Position numbers and translations under genes: made by a program. The notes under the pieces were generated by a model. It made no database searches and was not told the origin of the DNA. It worked only from the letters and a program-made list of their open reading frames with translations. Below, in pieces: positions 33,679 through 43,004 of a stretch of 64,000 nucleotides of DNA. The DNA comes from Microbacterium sp. No. 7 (GTDB lineage Bacteria; Actinomycetota; Actinomycetes; Actinomycetales; Microbacteriaceae), in assembly GCF_001314225.1 (NCBI RefSeq), contig NZ_CP012697.1, positions 3,596,001-3,660,000 of the forward strand, given 5' to 3'. Position 1 is the first letter of the stretch. Each line of letters starts with the position of its first letter.

Positions 33679-35739
33679 GTGACCGTCACTTTGCCGTTCG
33701 AGAACATCTACCGGCACGGGTTCGCGCGCGTCGCGGCGTGCACGATCCCCGTGCAGCTCGCCGACCCGGCGTCGAACGCCCGCGCCGTGCTCGAGGCCGC
33801 GCGCGAGTGCCACGAGCGCGGCGTCGCGGTCGCGGTCTTCCCCGAGCTGTGCCTCACCGGCTACGCGATCGAAGACCTCGTGATGCAGGACGTCGTGCTC
33901 GACGCCGTGCGCCGCGCGCTGGCCGATCTCGTGTCGGCGTCGGCGCGGCTGCGCCCCCTGCTGCTCGTCGGCGCGCCCCTGCGGCTGGGCGCGCGTCTGT
34001 ACAACTGTGCGATCGCGGTGCACCGCGGCCGGATCCTGGGCATCGTCCCCAAGAGCCACCTGCCGACCTACCGGGAGTTCTACGAGGCCCGCTGGTACGC
34101 CGGCGGCGCCGAGGCGCCCGCCGAGACGGAGATCGACGGCGTCGTCGTGCCCGTCGGCGCCGACCTGCTGTTCGAGGCGGCCGACGTGCCCGGTCTCGTC
34201 GTGCACACCGAGGTCTGCGAAGACGTGTGGGTGCCGGTCCCGCCGTCGTCTCTCGCGGCGCTCGCGGGCGCGACCGTGCTCACCAACCTGTCCGGCAGCC
34301 CCATCACGATCGCGCGCGCCGACGACCGGCACGCCCTCGCGCAGTCGCAGTCGCTGCGCTGCCTCGCCGCGTACGTCTATGCGGCGGCCGGTCAGGGCGA
34401 GTCGACCAACGACGTGTCGTGGGACGGTCAGACGATGATCTACGAGGCGGGCGTGCGCCTCGCCGAGGGCGAGCGCTTCGCCGACGGCGCGCGCGTCACG
34501 GTCGCCGACGTCGACCTCGACCGGCTGCGGCAGGACCGCCTGCGGCAGGGCACCTTCGACGACAACCGCATCGGCATCGGCGCCGGCTCGCAGGCCCGGC
34601 GCGTGCCGTTCACGGTCGATCCCCCGGCATCCGACATCGGTCTCGTGCGCGTGCTCGACCGCTTCCCGTTCGTGCCCGACGACGCCGCACGGCTCGACCA
34701 GGACTGCTACGAGGCGTTCAACATCCAGGTGTCGGGACTCGAGCAGCGCATGCGCGCGATCGGATCGCCGAAGCCCGTCATCGGGGTGTCCGGCGGTCTC
34801 GACTCGACGCACGCCCTGCTCGTCGTCGCACGCGCCATGGACCGCATGGGCCGGCCGCGCAGCGACATCCTCGCGTACACGATGCCGGGCTTCGCGACGA
34901 GCGACCACACGAAGTCGAACGCGATCGCCCTCGCCGAGGCGATCGGCGCGTCGATCGAGACGATCGACATCCGGCCGATGGCCACCGAGATCCTGCAGGG
35001 CATCGGGCACCCCTACGCCGACGGCGAGCCCGTGTACGACGTGACCTTCGAGAACGTGCAGGCGGGCGCCCGCACCGACTTCCTCTTCCGGCTCGCGAAC
35101 CAGAACAGCGGCTTCGTCGTGGGCACCTCGGATCTGTCGGAGCTCGCGCTCGGCTGGGCGACCTACGGCGTCGGCGACCACATGAGCCACTACGCCGTCA
35201 ACGCGGGCGTGCCCAAGACGCTCATGCAGCACCTCATCCGCTGGGTCATCGCGCACCGCGAGGGCGTCTCCGACGAGGCCATCGCGGTGCTGCAGTCGGT
35301 GCTCGACACCGAGATCAGCCCCGAGCTCGTACCGGCCGGCCAAGACGGGAAGGTGCAGTCGACGGAGGACAGCATCGGCCCCTACGCGCTGCACGACTTC
35401 GCCCTCTACCACGTGCTGCGCTACGGGCTGCGGCCCTCGAAGATCGCCTTCCTCGCGGAGCACGCCTGGCGCGATGCGGATGCCGGGGCCTGGCCTCCCG
35501 GCTTCCCCGCCGACGAGCGCTACGCCTACGACCTGCCTACGATCGCGAGATGGCTGCGGGTGTTCTTGCAGCGCTACTTCGCGTTCGCGCAGTTCAAGCG
35601 CTCCGCGATCCCGAACGGCCCCAAGGTCACGGCGGCGGGCTCCCTGTCACCGCGGGGCGACTGGCGCGCACCCTCCGATGGAAACGCCCGCGTATGGCTC
35701 GCGGAACTGGAGTCGGCGCTGCCGCACCGGCTCTCGTAG
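33679..35739 (+). CDS. nadE: Glutamine-dependent NAD(+) synthetase
   Basis: Last step of NAD synthesis: deamido-NAD + Gln + ATP to NAD. The 686-aa protein has an N-terminal nitrilase-type glutaminase with its triad Glu (FPELCLTGY), Lys (PKSHLPTYREFYE) and Cys (EVCEDVWV), and a C-terminal synthetase domain with the P-loop GVSGGLDSTHALL near residue 370. Typical length for the actinobacterial two-domain enzyme. GTG start. Upstream gap of 67 bp shows no clear terminator. Confidence 0.96.
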   Translation: MTVTLPFENIYRHGFARVAACTIPVQLADPASNARAVLEAARECHERGVAVAVFPELCLTGYAIEDLVMQDVVLDAVRRALADLVSASARLRPLLLVGAPLRLGARLYNCAIAVHRGRILGIVPKSHLPTYREFYEARWYAGGAEAPAETEIDGVVVPVGADLLFEAADVPGLVVHTEVCEDVWVPVPPSSLAALAGATVLTNLSGSPITIARADDRHALAQSQSLRCLAAYVYAAAGQGESTNDVSWDGQTMIYEAGVRLAEGERFADGARVTVADVDLDRLRQDRLRQGTFDDNRIGIGAGSQARRVPFTVDPPASDIGLVRVLDRFPFVPDDAARLDQDCYEAFNIQVSGLEQRMRAIGSPKPVIGVSGGLDSTHALLVVARAMDRMGRPRSDILAYTMPGFATSDHTKSNAIALAEAIGASIETIDIRPMATEILQGIGHPYADGEPVYDVTFENVQAGARTDFLFRLANQNSGFVVGTSDLSELALGWATYGVGDHMSHYAVNAGVPKTLMQHLIRWVIAHREGVSDEAIAVLQSVLDTEISPELVPAGQDGKVQSTEDSIGPYALHDFALYHVLRYGLRPSKIAFLAEHAWRDADAGAWPPGFPADERYAYDLPTIARWLRVFLQRYFAFAQFKRSAIPNGPKVTAAGSLSPRGDWRAPSDGNARVWLAELESALPHRLS

Positions 35740-35742
35740 CGC

Positions 35743-35803
35743 GGGTCCCGCGGCGCGGGGGCCTCGACGCGTCGGGGCGAGGCCCGTGCCCGCGGCGGGA
35801 CCC
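35743..35803. terminator. Bidirectional hairpin between nadE and the PPTase-like gene
   Basis: GGGTCCCGC...GCCTCG (35743-35766) pairs with CGAGGC...GCGGGACCC (35778-35803) with small bulges, directly between two convergent genes. Confidence 0.65.
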
Positions 35804-35819
35804 AGGGGCGGCGCTGACC

Positions 35820-36407
35820 TCAGCCGACGTCGGGCAGCGCCTTCGCGATCGCGATGATCCAGCCGTCGCGCGAGGCGTGCACGAGCTCGTACTGCGCCTT
35901 GCGGTCGAGGAGCCATCCGCGGCTGCGCTTCGCGTTGAGCCTGACCTTGTCGGCGACGGGCCGCACGGGCCTGCCGTCGGCGTCGAGCACGGCCTGCACG
36001 CTCACCCAGTGGTGCAGCAGGTCGGTGCTGCTCGCCTCCTCGAGAAGGTGCGAATGGCGCATCATGGTGCGCAGATCGGAGGGCTCCGGATGCAGGTCCC
36101 GGATGTCGAGGCCCATGCGCACGGCGGGCTCGCCGACCGCGACGACCGTCGCCGTGCGGTAGCTGGCGGTCGCGATCACGAGGTCGAGCTCGCGCCCGTC
36201 CCGCGACGCGACCAGCCGCGGATGATGACCGAAACCGCGCGCCTCCTCGCGCTCGATCACGATCTCGTCGGGGGTGCAGTCGAGCCGCTCGGCGATGAGC
36301 CGCTGCGCGAGATGCCGCCGTCGATCGTGCACGCCCGTGCCCGGGTCCCACCCGAGCGCGGCTGCGATTCCGTCTGGGGCCGTCAGTTGCGTCGCTGTGA
36401 GGGTCAT
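35820..36407 (-). CDS. 4'-phosphopantetheinyl transferase-like protein, probably degenerate
   Basis: A 195-aa protein resembling half of the Sfp-type phosphopantetheinyl transferase fold: an N-terminal helix with CTPDEIVIEREEARGFGHHP, then VIATASYRTATVVAVGEPAVRMGLDIRDLHP, which matches the family's SLSHS...GVDIE region, and HHWVSVQAV in place of the W..KEA motif. The metal-binding Asp survives (GLDIRD), but the Lys/Glu of the second motif are missing, so transferase activity is doubtful. It is an isolated gene with no carrier-protein synthase nearby. Could equally be an unrelated fold with chance similarity. Confidence 0.5.
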   Translation of the reverse strand: MTLTATQLTAPDGIAAALGWDPGTGVHDRRRHLAQRLIAERLDCTPDEIVIEREEARGFGHHPRLVASRDGRELDLVIATASYRTATVVAVGEPAVRMGLDIRDLHPEPSDLRTMMRHSHLLEEASSTDLLHHWVSVQAVLDADGRPVRPVADKVRLNAKRSRGWLLDRKAQYELVHASRDGWIIAIAKALPDVG

Positions 36408-36468
36408 GTGGCCATCTTGGCCCGGTTGCGGCGGCGCGTCGAGGGGTCTCGCCGCGCCGTCGGGGCCG

Positions 36469-36918
36469 TCAGCCGACGTCGGGCGAGGTCTGCGGCATCC
36501 TGTCGCGGTCGTAGGTGATCGAGCTGTAGCCGTGCGGCGTGGGCACGCCGTCCTCGTCGAGGCTCACGAAGACGATCTTCTCGATGCTGAGGATCGGCCG
36601 GCGCGTGATCATGTTGCGCACGTGCGCCCGCATCGTGAGCGAGGTGCGGCCGAACGCCGTCGCCAGCAGCCCCATCTCGATGAGGTCGCCCGTGCGCGCC
36701 GACGACTCGAAGCTGATCTCCGAGATGAACTTCGTGACGCAGCGGTGGTTGCCGAGCTGGATGATCGCGTAGATCGCGGCCTCCTCGTCGATCCAGCGCA
36801 GCAGGCTGCCGCCGAACAGCGTGCCGTTGGGGTTGAGGTCTTCGGGCTTCACCCACTTGCGCGTGTAGAAGTTCATCCCCGTGACGTGCCGGGCGGTGTC
36901 GTGCTGGTCGTTCGCCAT
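36469..36918 (-). CDS. Acyl-CoA thioesterase (hotdog fold)
   Basis: A 149-aa hotdog-fold protein of the YciA/BFIT type. The catalytic region reads LNPNGTLFGGSLLRWIDEEAAIYA (Asn, Gly-Gly and Asp conserved), and the long strand is VTKFISEISFESSARTGDLIEMG. Hydrolyses fatty acyl-CoA; substrate chain length cannot be told. Stands alone between the PPTase-like gene and sbcC. Confidence 0.9.
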   Translation of the reverse strand: MANDQHDTARHVTGMNFYTRKWVKPEDLNPNGTLFGGSLLRWIDEEAAIYAIIQLGNHRCVTKFISEISFESSARTGDLIEMGLLATAFGRTSLTMRAHVRNMITRRPILSIEKIVFVSLDEDGVPTPHGYSSITYDRDRMPQTSPDVG

Positions 36919-36952
36919 GCGGCGAGCGTATCGAGGACGTGTGACGGGCGGA

Positions 36953-39900
36953 TCACCGCACGGCGACCATGCTCGGCCCCTCGGGCGTCGCGGTCACGGC
37001 GAGCTGCGCCGGGATCTGCTCCTTCATGGCCTCGACGTGGCTGATGAGCCCGACCGTGCGGCCGCCCGAGCGCAGCTCGTCGAGCGTGCGCATCGCGAGC
37101 TCGAGGGTCTCGGGGTCGAGGGAGCCGAACCCCTCGTCGACGAACAGCGTGTCGAGGCGGATGCCGCCCGCGCGGCTCGTGACGACGTCGGCGAGCCCGA
37201 GGGCGAGGGCGAGGGATGCCAGGAACGTCTCGCCGCCCGACAGCGAGTGCGGCGAGCGCAGCCGGCCGGTGTGCGCGTCGAGCACCTCGATCGAGAGGCC
37301 GGAGGCGCCGCGCGACACGCGCGCGTCGGTGTGGTGCAGCGTGTAGCGCCCCGCCGACATGTCGGAGAGGCGCAGGTTCGCCGCGCCCACGATCTCTTCG
37401 AGCTCGGCCGCGAGCACGAACGTCTCCAGGTCCATGCCGAGCGTGTTGGGCGCGCGCCCCGCGACGGTGTCGGCGAGCCGGCCGACGGCCGCGGCGTCGT
37501 CCATCAGCGCGGCGGCGGCCGCGTGCTCCTCGTCGAAGCGGCCGAGCAGGTCGTGCAGTCGCTCGGTCGCCGAGGTGAGATCGGTTTCGGCGATGATGGC
37601 GCCCGCGCGCGCGGCATCCGCCTCGCGCGCGGCCCTCTCGGCGGCGTCGAGGTCGATCAGCGCGGGGTCGATCGCCGCCGCGGCGAGCTCCAGCTCGCTC
37701 GAGCGCGCCGCAGCGGCCGCGCGCTCGGCGTCGTGCGCGGCGATGCGCGCAGCGAGCCCATCGCCCGCGTCCGGGTCGAGCAGCGCAGACGTCGCGTCGT
37801 CGACGTCGGCGAAGACGGATGCCGCGATGCGCGCGTCGCGGTCTTCCGCCGCCCGGGCGTGCGCGCGCTCGCTCTCGTCGACGCGTGCCCGGGCGTCTCG
37901 GAAGGCACGGGCGGCGTCGCGACGCGTCCGGGCGTCGACGATGCGCTCCGCCACCGAGGCGAACGCGCCCCGCGCCTCGTCGACCTCGGCCCGCAGGCGC
38001 GCCGCGAGCGACTCCAGCCGCGCGATCTCGGTGCGGTCGTCGGCGAGCTGCGCCGCAAGCTGCTCGAGGGCCTGCCGCAGCTGCTCGGCGGCGGCCTCGT
38101 GCTCGGCACGACGGGCCTCGAGGCCGGCGACCTCGCCGGACGCCGCCTCCGCGTCGGCGAGGGCCCGTTCGACGTCGTCGAGCTCGGTGCGCGCCTCGTC
38201 GGGCGTCCGTCCGCCGCTGCGCGCCGCGGCGTCGGCGAGCGCGGCGCGGGCGTCGGCGAGACGGTCGGCCGCCTCGCGCGCGAACCGCTCGGCGTCGTCG
38301 CGCGCATCCTGCGCGTGCGAGAGGTCGTCATCGGTCACCGGCTCGGCCGAGAGCCGCGCGGGCGTCGGGTGCTCGATCGAGCCGCAGACCTCGCACGGCT
38401 CGCCGTCGGTCAGGCGCGCGGCGAGCTCGCCCGCCATGCCCGCCAGCCGCCGGCGCATGAGCCCGGCGGCATGCTCGCCCGCCCTGACGGCCTCGGCCTG
38501 CCGTGCCGCGGCCTCATCGGCAGAGCGCGCCGCCTCTTCGCCCAGCGACCGTGCGCGCACCGCCGCGTCGTGCCGAACGACGGCCTCGACGCGCTGCGCA
38601 TGCAGCTCGTCGCGCCGGCCGGCGCGTTCGCGTGCCGCCGCGAGCGCGGCGTCGAGACCCGCGATCTCGGCGGGCACATCATCGAGCCGGGTCTGGAGCG
38701 CGACGTGCCGCGCGGCGCGCTCCGTCGTCTCCTCACCCACGCGGTCGAGCCGCTCGAGCGTCGCGGTCAGTTCCGTCTCGCTGCGCTCGGCCGCCTCCCA
38801 GCGTGCGAGATCGCCCGTGATCGCATCGACGATGCGCGCGATCTCGACGGCGGAGACGTCGGCGTCGGGGACGTCGGCGGTCGGGGCGCCGACGTCCTCG
38901 GCTCCCCCCGTGCCCCCGGCTCCCCCCGCGTCTCCGGCGCCGGCATCCTGGTCGGGCGACGCCGCACCGCCGCGCACCCGGAGCCAGGCATCGAGCGCCG
39001 CCGCCTGCGCGGTGCGGGCCTCGTGCGACGACGACGCCGCTCGCGCCGCCGCCTCGATCGGAGCGCGCAGCGCCTCGGCCGCGCGGGCGCGCTCGAGGCG
39101 GCGCCGGTCGTCGTCGACGCCGGGCCTCTCCCGATCGAGCCGCGCGAGCCGGACCTGCACGGCCGCGGCCTCCTCGAGCACCGCGGCGTCGGCGCGCATG
39201 CGGTGCAGCGCGGTCGTGGCACCGACGGCCGCGGCATCCGCCCGCTCGCGCGCGCGCCGCCGGTCTGCGAGCCGGTCTCCGAGCTGACGCCGTGCCTCGC
39301 CCGCCCGGGCGCGCCGGCCGCTCAGGTCGTCGTCGCCGACGGCGTCGACCTCGCAGCCCTGCGCGGCGATGAGCTCGTCGATGTCGTCGAGCCGGGTCAC
39401 GGCACGCGTGCGCGCGTCGGCGACGGCCTGCGCCGCCGCCTTCGCACGCTCCTTCAGCCGCTCGCGATAGTCCTCGAACCGCCGGGTGCCGAACAGCGTG
39501 CGCAGCAGCTCCTGCCGGTCTCTGACGCCCGCGAGCAGGAAGCGCGAGAAGCGGTTCTGCGCCAGCAGGATCACCTGCTGGAACTGCTCGGCAGAGAGCC
39601 CGAGCACCTCGCTCAGCAGGTGCCCCGCCTCCCGCGGCTTCGCGGCGCGCCCCACCCAGACGCCGTCGAAGCGCTCCTCGACCTCCGCGCGGGCCGGGGC
39701 GACGGTCATGCCGCCGCCGCGCTTGGCGGGTCGCTCGTACTCGGGTGCGCGCGTCACGCGCCAGCGGGTGTCGCCGACCGTGAACTCCAGCCGCACCTCG
39801 GTGGGATCGGCCGGAGCGCAGTGGTCGCTGCGCAGCCGACGCTCGCCGCCGTCGAACCGGGGCACCGAGCCGAAGAGCGCGAAGCTCACGCCGTCGAGGA

Positions 39901-40030
39901 TGCTCGACTTGCCCGCCCCCGTGCGTCCCGAGATGAGGAACAGCCCGTCGCGGTCGAAGGCGTCGAAGTCGATCTCCTGCCGCTCTCGGAAGGGCCCGAA
40001 GCCCGTCACCTCGAGGCGGTGCAGCTTCAC
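36953..40030 (-). CDS. sbcC: Exonuclease subunit SbcC
   Basis: SMC-like ATPase that with SbcD cleaves hairpins and processes double-strand ends. The 1025-aa protein has Walker A ISGRTGAGKSSILDG near residue 35, two long coiled-coil arms very rich in Ala, Arg and Glu, a central zinc hook CEVCGS near residue 548, and C-terminal signature LSGGETFLASLALALGLAD with Walker B LDTLFVDEGFGSLD. Downstream of sbcD by 28 bp; the pair is conserved. Confidence 0.95.
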   Translation of the reverse strand: MKLHRLEVTGFGPFRERQEIDFDAFDRDGLFLISGRTGAGKSSILDGVSFALFGSVPRFDGGERRLRSDHCAPADPTEVRLEFTVGDTRWRVTRAPEYERPAKRGGGMTVAPARAEVEERFDGVWVGRAAKPREAGHLLSEVLGLSAEQFQQVILLAQNRFSRFLLAGVRDRQELLRTLFGTRRFEDYRERLKERAKAAAQAVADARTRAVTRLDDIDELIAAQGCEVDAVGDDDLSGRRARAGEARRQLGDRLADRRRARERADAAAVGATTALHRMRADAAVLEEAAAVQVRLARLDRERPGVDDDRRRLERARAAEALRAPIEAAARAASSSHEARTAQAAALDAWLRVRGGAASPDQDAGAGDAGGAGGTGGAEDVGAPTADVPDADVSAVEIARIVDAITGDLARWEAAERSETELTATLERLDRVGEETTERAARHVALQTRLDDVPAEIAGLDAALAAARERAGRRDELHAQRVEAVVRHDAAVRARSLGEEAARSADEAAARQAEAVRAGEHAAGLMRRRLAGMAGELAARLTDGEPCEVCGSIEHPTPARLSAEPVTDDDLSHAQDARDDAERFAREAADRLADARAALADAAARSGGRTPDEARTELDDVERALADAEAASGEVAGLEARRAEHEAAAEQLRQALEQLAAQLADDRTEIARLESLAARLRAEVDEARGAFASVAERIVDARTRRDAARAFRDARARVDESERAHARAAEDRDARIAASVFADVDDATSALLDPDAGDGLAARIAAHDAERAAAAARSSELELAAAAIDPALIDLDAAERAAREADAARAGAIIAETDLTSATERLHDLLGRFDEEHAAAAALMDDAAAVGRLADTVAGRAPNTLGMDLETFVLAAELEEIVGAANLRLSDMSAGRYTLHHTDARVSRGASGLSIEVLDAHTGRLRSPHSLSGGETFLASLALALGLADVVTSRAGGIRLDTLFVDEGFGSLDPETLELAMRTLDELRSGGRTVGLISHVEAMKEQIPAQLAVTATPEGPSMVAVR

Positions 40031-40058
40031 GGGCGTGTCCCTCTCGCCGTCGCGCGCG

Positions 40059-41207
40059 TCATCGTGCCGCCTCGCGCGCCGTACGGGCGTCGAGCAGGTC
40101 GGCGATCAGCTCTTCCTCGCGCGGCGACGCGCCCTCGCCCGCCCGCACGTGCGGCAGGAACAGCGCGATGAGCTCGCGATCGCTGCGCGCGGCGCGCACC
40201 CGCTCGGCGTACCGCACGCGCTCCTGCGGCGCGGCGTCGGCGGGCCGGTGCACGACGCGCGCGCAGTGCGGGAACCTTTCCTGCAGGCGGCGCAGCGGGT
40301 CGGGCTGCGGCAGCGTGTCGGTGTACTCCGCGCACACCCAGTCGCCGGCGTGCGCCGCGAACCGCTCGTGCGTCAGCAGCTCGTCGAGCGGCGCCGTGAG
40401 CGTGACGACGGCGCGCGGCACCGGCAGGTCGAGCCATCGCGCATCCGCGAAGCCGTCGGCGTCGAGGTCGACGAGCCACGACCCGCGCGGCTTGCCGCCC
40501 TCGCCGAAGCCGTAGTGCAGGGGCGCCCCGCTGTAGCGGATGTGCGGCGCCAGCTCGCTGCGCCCGTGGATGTGCCCGAGCGCCGCGTAGTCGACGCCCG
40601 CGAACGTCGCGAGCGGCACGACGTCGAGCCCGCCCTGCTGGATGTCGCGTTCGAGCTGCGGCGTCGACTCGACGCCGGCCGCGAAGCAGTGCGCGACCAC
40701 GACGGAACGGCCGCCGCGCTCCGCGAGGTCGCCGCGCACGAGGTCCATCGCGCGGGCGAGCACGTCGGCCTGCGTGCGGGCGCCCTCCCAGACGTGCCGC
40801 AGCAGCGCCGGCTCGAGGAACGGCAGCGCGTAGAAGTGCACGGGCCCGTGCGCGTCGTCGATCGTGATCGGCCTGCCCGCCGTCGCCGGATCGGTGACGA
40901 CGTGCAGACCCGGCCGCAGCAGCCCCGACTGGAAGCCGAGCCGCGCGGCCGAGTCGTGGTTGCCGCTCGTGACGACGACCTGCGCCCCCGCATCGGCGAG
41001 CGCCCCGAGCACGTCGGTGAGCAGCGTGTAGCAGGCGGCCGCCGGCGTCGCGGAGTCGAACACGTCGCCCGCGACGATCACGACGTCGACGTCGTGATCG
41101 CGCACCTGCCCGACGAGCGCATCGAGCACGCCGCGCAGCGCGTCGAGCGTCGCGTGGCCGTGGAACGTGCGCCCGATGTGCCAGTCGGACGTGTGCAGGA
41201 TCCGCAT
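40059..41207 (-). CDS. sbcD: Exonuclease subunit SbcD
   Basis: Mre11-type metallophosphoesterase nuclease partner of SbcC. The 382-aa protein shows the phosphodiesterase motifs HTSDWHIGR (residues 5-13), GDVFDSATP, TSGNHDSAARL, VAHCFAAG and GHIHGRSEL. The ATG at 41207 (MRILHTSDW) is chosen because homologues start there; an in-frame start at 41237 adds 10 residues. Confidence 0.95.
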   Translation of the reverse strand: MRILHTSDWHIGRTFHGHATLDALRGVLDALVGQVRDHDVDVVIVAGDVFDSATPAAACYTLLTDVLGALADAGAQVVVTSGNHDSAARLGFQSGLLRPGLHVVTDPATAGRPITIDDAHGPVHFYALPFLEPALLRHVWEGARTQADVLARAMDLVRGDLAERGGRSVVVAHCFAAGVESTPQLERDIQQGGLDVVPLATFAGVDYAALGHIHGRSELAPHIRYSGAPLHYGFGEGGKPRGSWLVDLDADGFADARWLDLPVPRAVVTLTAPLDELLTHERFAAHAGDWVCAEYTDTLPQPDPLRRLQERFPHCARVVHRPADAAPQERVRYAERVRAARSDRELIALFLPHVRAGEGASPREEELIADLLDARTAREAAR

Positions 41208-41240
41208 GCCCCTCACGTTATGTCTGGGCTCCGACATCGC

Positions 41241-41645
41241 TCACGCGGCGCCGAGCTCGGCGGCCACGAGCGCGGCGGCGGGCACGTCGGCCGGCGTCCA
41301 TTCCAGCATCCGCAGCTCGGCGGGCACGACCCACCGCACCTCGTCGTGCTCGAGCGCGCGGGGCTCGCCGTGCACCAGCTCGCACCAGTACGTCGTGAGC
41401 ACGATCGTCCGGTGCGGCGTCGTCGTGACCTCGGAGCCCACCCGCACCCCGCAGCCGAGCTCCTCGTCGATCTCCCGCACGAGCGCCCCGGTGTGCGACT
41501 CGCCCGGCTCGACCTTGCCGCCAGGGAACTCCCACAGGCCCGCGAGGGGCCCGGTGCCGCCGCGCCGCGCGCACAGCACGGCCCCGCCGCGCACGATGAC
41601 GGCGCCGACGACATGGATGCCGGGAGCGCGGATGCCAGGGGTCAT
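41241..41645 (-). CDS. Nudix hydrolase, MutT-like
   Basis: A 134-aa Nudix protein with the full box GGKVEPGESHTGALVREIDEELGC (GX5EX7REUXEEXGU). The FAGLWEFPGGK-type lead-in (PLAGLWEFPGGK) is typical of MutT 8-oxo-dGTP diphosphatases. The ATG at 41645 follows a GGGAGGA site; an ATG three codons upstream is also in frame. It is upstream of sbcD by 33 bp on the same strand, so a small DNA-integrity operon with sbcDC is likely. Confidence 0.88.
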   Translation of the reverse strand: MTPGIRAPGIHVVGAVIVRGGAVLCARRGGTGPLAGLWEFPGGKVEPGESHTGALVREIDEELGCGVRVGSEVTTTPHRTIVLTTYWCELVHGEPRALEHDEVRWVVPAELRMLEWTPADVPAAALVAAELGAA

Positions 41646-41688
41646 GGCATCCATCCTCCCCCGGCGCACGGCCGTCGGCGCACCGCCG

Positions 41689-41926
41689 TCAGTCGAACGG
41701 GTCGAACGTCGGGACGCCGAGATCGGCGAAGTCCCTCGCATCGCGGGTGGCGACGGTGAGGCCGTGTGCGAGGCCCGTCGCTGCGATCAGGCTGTCGACC
41801 ACCGGCAGGGTGCGCGCCGTGGGCAGCGCAGCCCACCGGTCGATCACCGCCTGATCGACCGGGAGGACGCGGTCGGGACTTCGTGAACTCGGAGATGACG
41901 GTGGTGTCGATGAGATAGGCCGTCAC
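41689..41926 (-). pseudogene. Broken VapC-type PIN-domain toxin gene
   Basis: The start reads MTAYLIDTTVISEFTK, the normal opening of a PIN ribonuclease with its first catalytic Asp. After KSRP the frame is lost. In another frame the typical second half appears: RVLPVDQAVIDRWAALP, PVVDSLIAATGLAHGLTVATRDARDFADLGVPTFDPFD and a TGA at 41689. About 50 central codons, including the second acidic residue, are missing at the junction. The product cannot be an active toxin. A truncated antitoxin tail overlaps the start. Confidence 0.8.
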
Positions 41927-41994
41927 TCGTCCGCCTCGTCGAACAGACCGATCGTGCGATCCGGATCGACCGTCCGCGCAGGAATCTCGAGTCC
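41923..41994 (-). pseudogene. C-terminal remnant of a VapB-type antitoxin
   Basis: The frame reads GLEIPARTVDPDRTIGLFDEADE and stops with a TGA that overlaps the GTG of the PIN gene (GTGA), as in intact vapBC operons. The DNA-binding N terminus is gone: the region upstream is the start of the plus-strand hydrolase gene at 42019. Confidence 0.6.
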
Positions 41995-42018
41995 AAATCC
42001 CTCGCCTACCCTCGAGGG

Positions 42019-42870
42019 ATGGATGCCGAACCCCTCGAACGGGCCGCCCAGGCCGTGACGGATGCCGCCTCCACCGCCGCCGAGGCGATCGATCGGGCCA
42101 TCGACGACGCCACCGGCATGCCCGATCCGGGCGACGTCGAGTCCTTCACGCACGACGGCGCATGCCTCGTCGCCGAGACGTACGGCGACCGCGCGGCGCC
42201 GCGCACGTTTGTGCTCGTGCACGGCATCGGCATGGGCCGGAAGGTCTTCGGCGACCTCGTGACGCACCTCGAGCCGCACGGGCTCGTCGTCGCGATCGAC
42301 CAGCCCGGCTACGGCGAGGCGCCCGAGCCGCCGCGCACGCCCACGATGGAGCGCACGGCCGACCTCGTCGCCGCGTACCTCCGCCATCTCGACCGCGGAC
42401 CGGTCGTGCTGCTCGGGCACTCCATGGGCACGCAGGTCGTGACGGAGGTCGCAGTGCGGCATCCCGCGGCCGTCGACCGGCTCGTGCTCGTCGCCCCGAC
42501 CGTCGACCGCCGGCACCGCCACGCGCTGTCGCAGCTCGCGCGGCTGGGCGTGGACCTGCTGGGCGAGTCGCCGAAGGTGCTGCTGCTCGGCGCGCGCGAG
42601 TACCTGCGGGCGAGCCCGAACCTGCGCCGCAAGATGCGGGCGATGCTCACGCACACGCCCGAGAGGTCGTACCCGCGCGTACCGGCGCCGACGCTCGTCG
42701 TCCGCGGCGAGACCGACCGCGTATCGCCGCGCGCGTGGTGCGAGGAGGTCGCCGCGGCGATCCCGCGCTCCGAGACGTTCGAGGTCGCCGGCCACGGCCA
42801 CGAGACCCTCATCCGCGACGCCGCCCCCACCGCCGACGCCCTCCTCCGCTGGCTCTCCACCCCCGCCTGA
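42019..42870 (+). CDS. Alpha/beta hydrolase
   Basis: A 283-aa alpha/beta hydrolase: oxyanion region VLVHGIGMGRKVFG, nucleophile LGHSMGTQVVTE (Ser near residue 135), acid in LVVRGETDRVSP and His in EVAGHGHETLI. The first 40 residues are an Ala-rich helix (AAQAVTDAASTAAEAIDRAIDD) not usual for the core fold. Substrate unknown. Its 5' end abuts the vapB remnant, so its insertion may have broken that operon. Confidence 0.9.
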   Translation: MDAEPLERAAQAVTDAASTAAEAIDRAIDDATGMPDPGDVESFTHDGACLVAETYGDRAAPRTFVLVHGIGMGRKVFGDLVTHLEPHGLVVAIDQPGYGEAPEPPRTPTMERTADLVAAYLRHLDRGPVVLLGHSMGTQVVTEVAVRHPAAVDRLVLVAPTVDRRHRHALSQLARLGVDLLGESPKVLLLGAREYLRASPNLRRKMRAMLTHTPERSYPRVPAPTLVVRGETDRVSPRAWCEEVAAAIPRSETFEVAGHGHETLIRDAAPTADALLRWLSTPA

Positions 42871-42925
42871 CGGACCCCTCTCTGTCGCGATGCCCCCGTC
42901 GCGATGCGCGCCGACGCGATGCCGA

Positions 42926-42988
42926 CGTTCGACCGCGGCATTGTGCGGGTACGGCGCGGCATGACCCGCACAATGCCGCGGTCGAACG
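42926..42988. repeat. Intergenic palindrome, class III
   Basis: A perfect 25-bp inverted repeat (42926-42950 with 42964-42988, 13-nt loop) whose core is CCGCGGCATTGTGCGGGT. The same core recurs at 54710-54770. It lies between the convergent hydrolase and DUF1963 genes. The remaining bases of the gap show nothing else. Confidence 0.85.
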
Positions 42989-43004
42989 GGACCGGACCGT
43001 TACG

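Noticed and set aside
41642..41926. A 94-aa ORF with PIN-like start read as a real gene
   Set aside because: Only its first 20 residues look like PIN; the rest is frameshifted noise, so I described it as a pseudogene.
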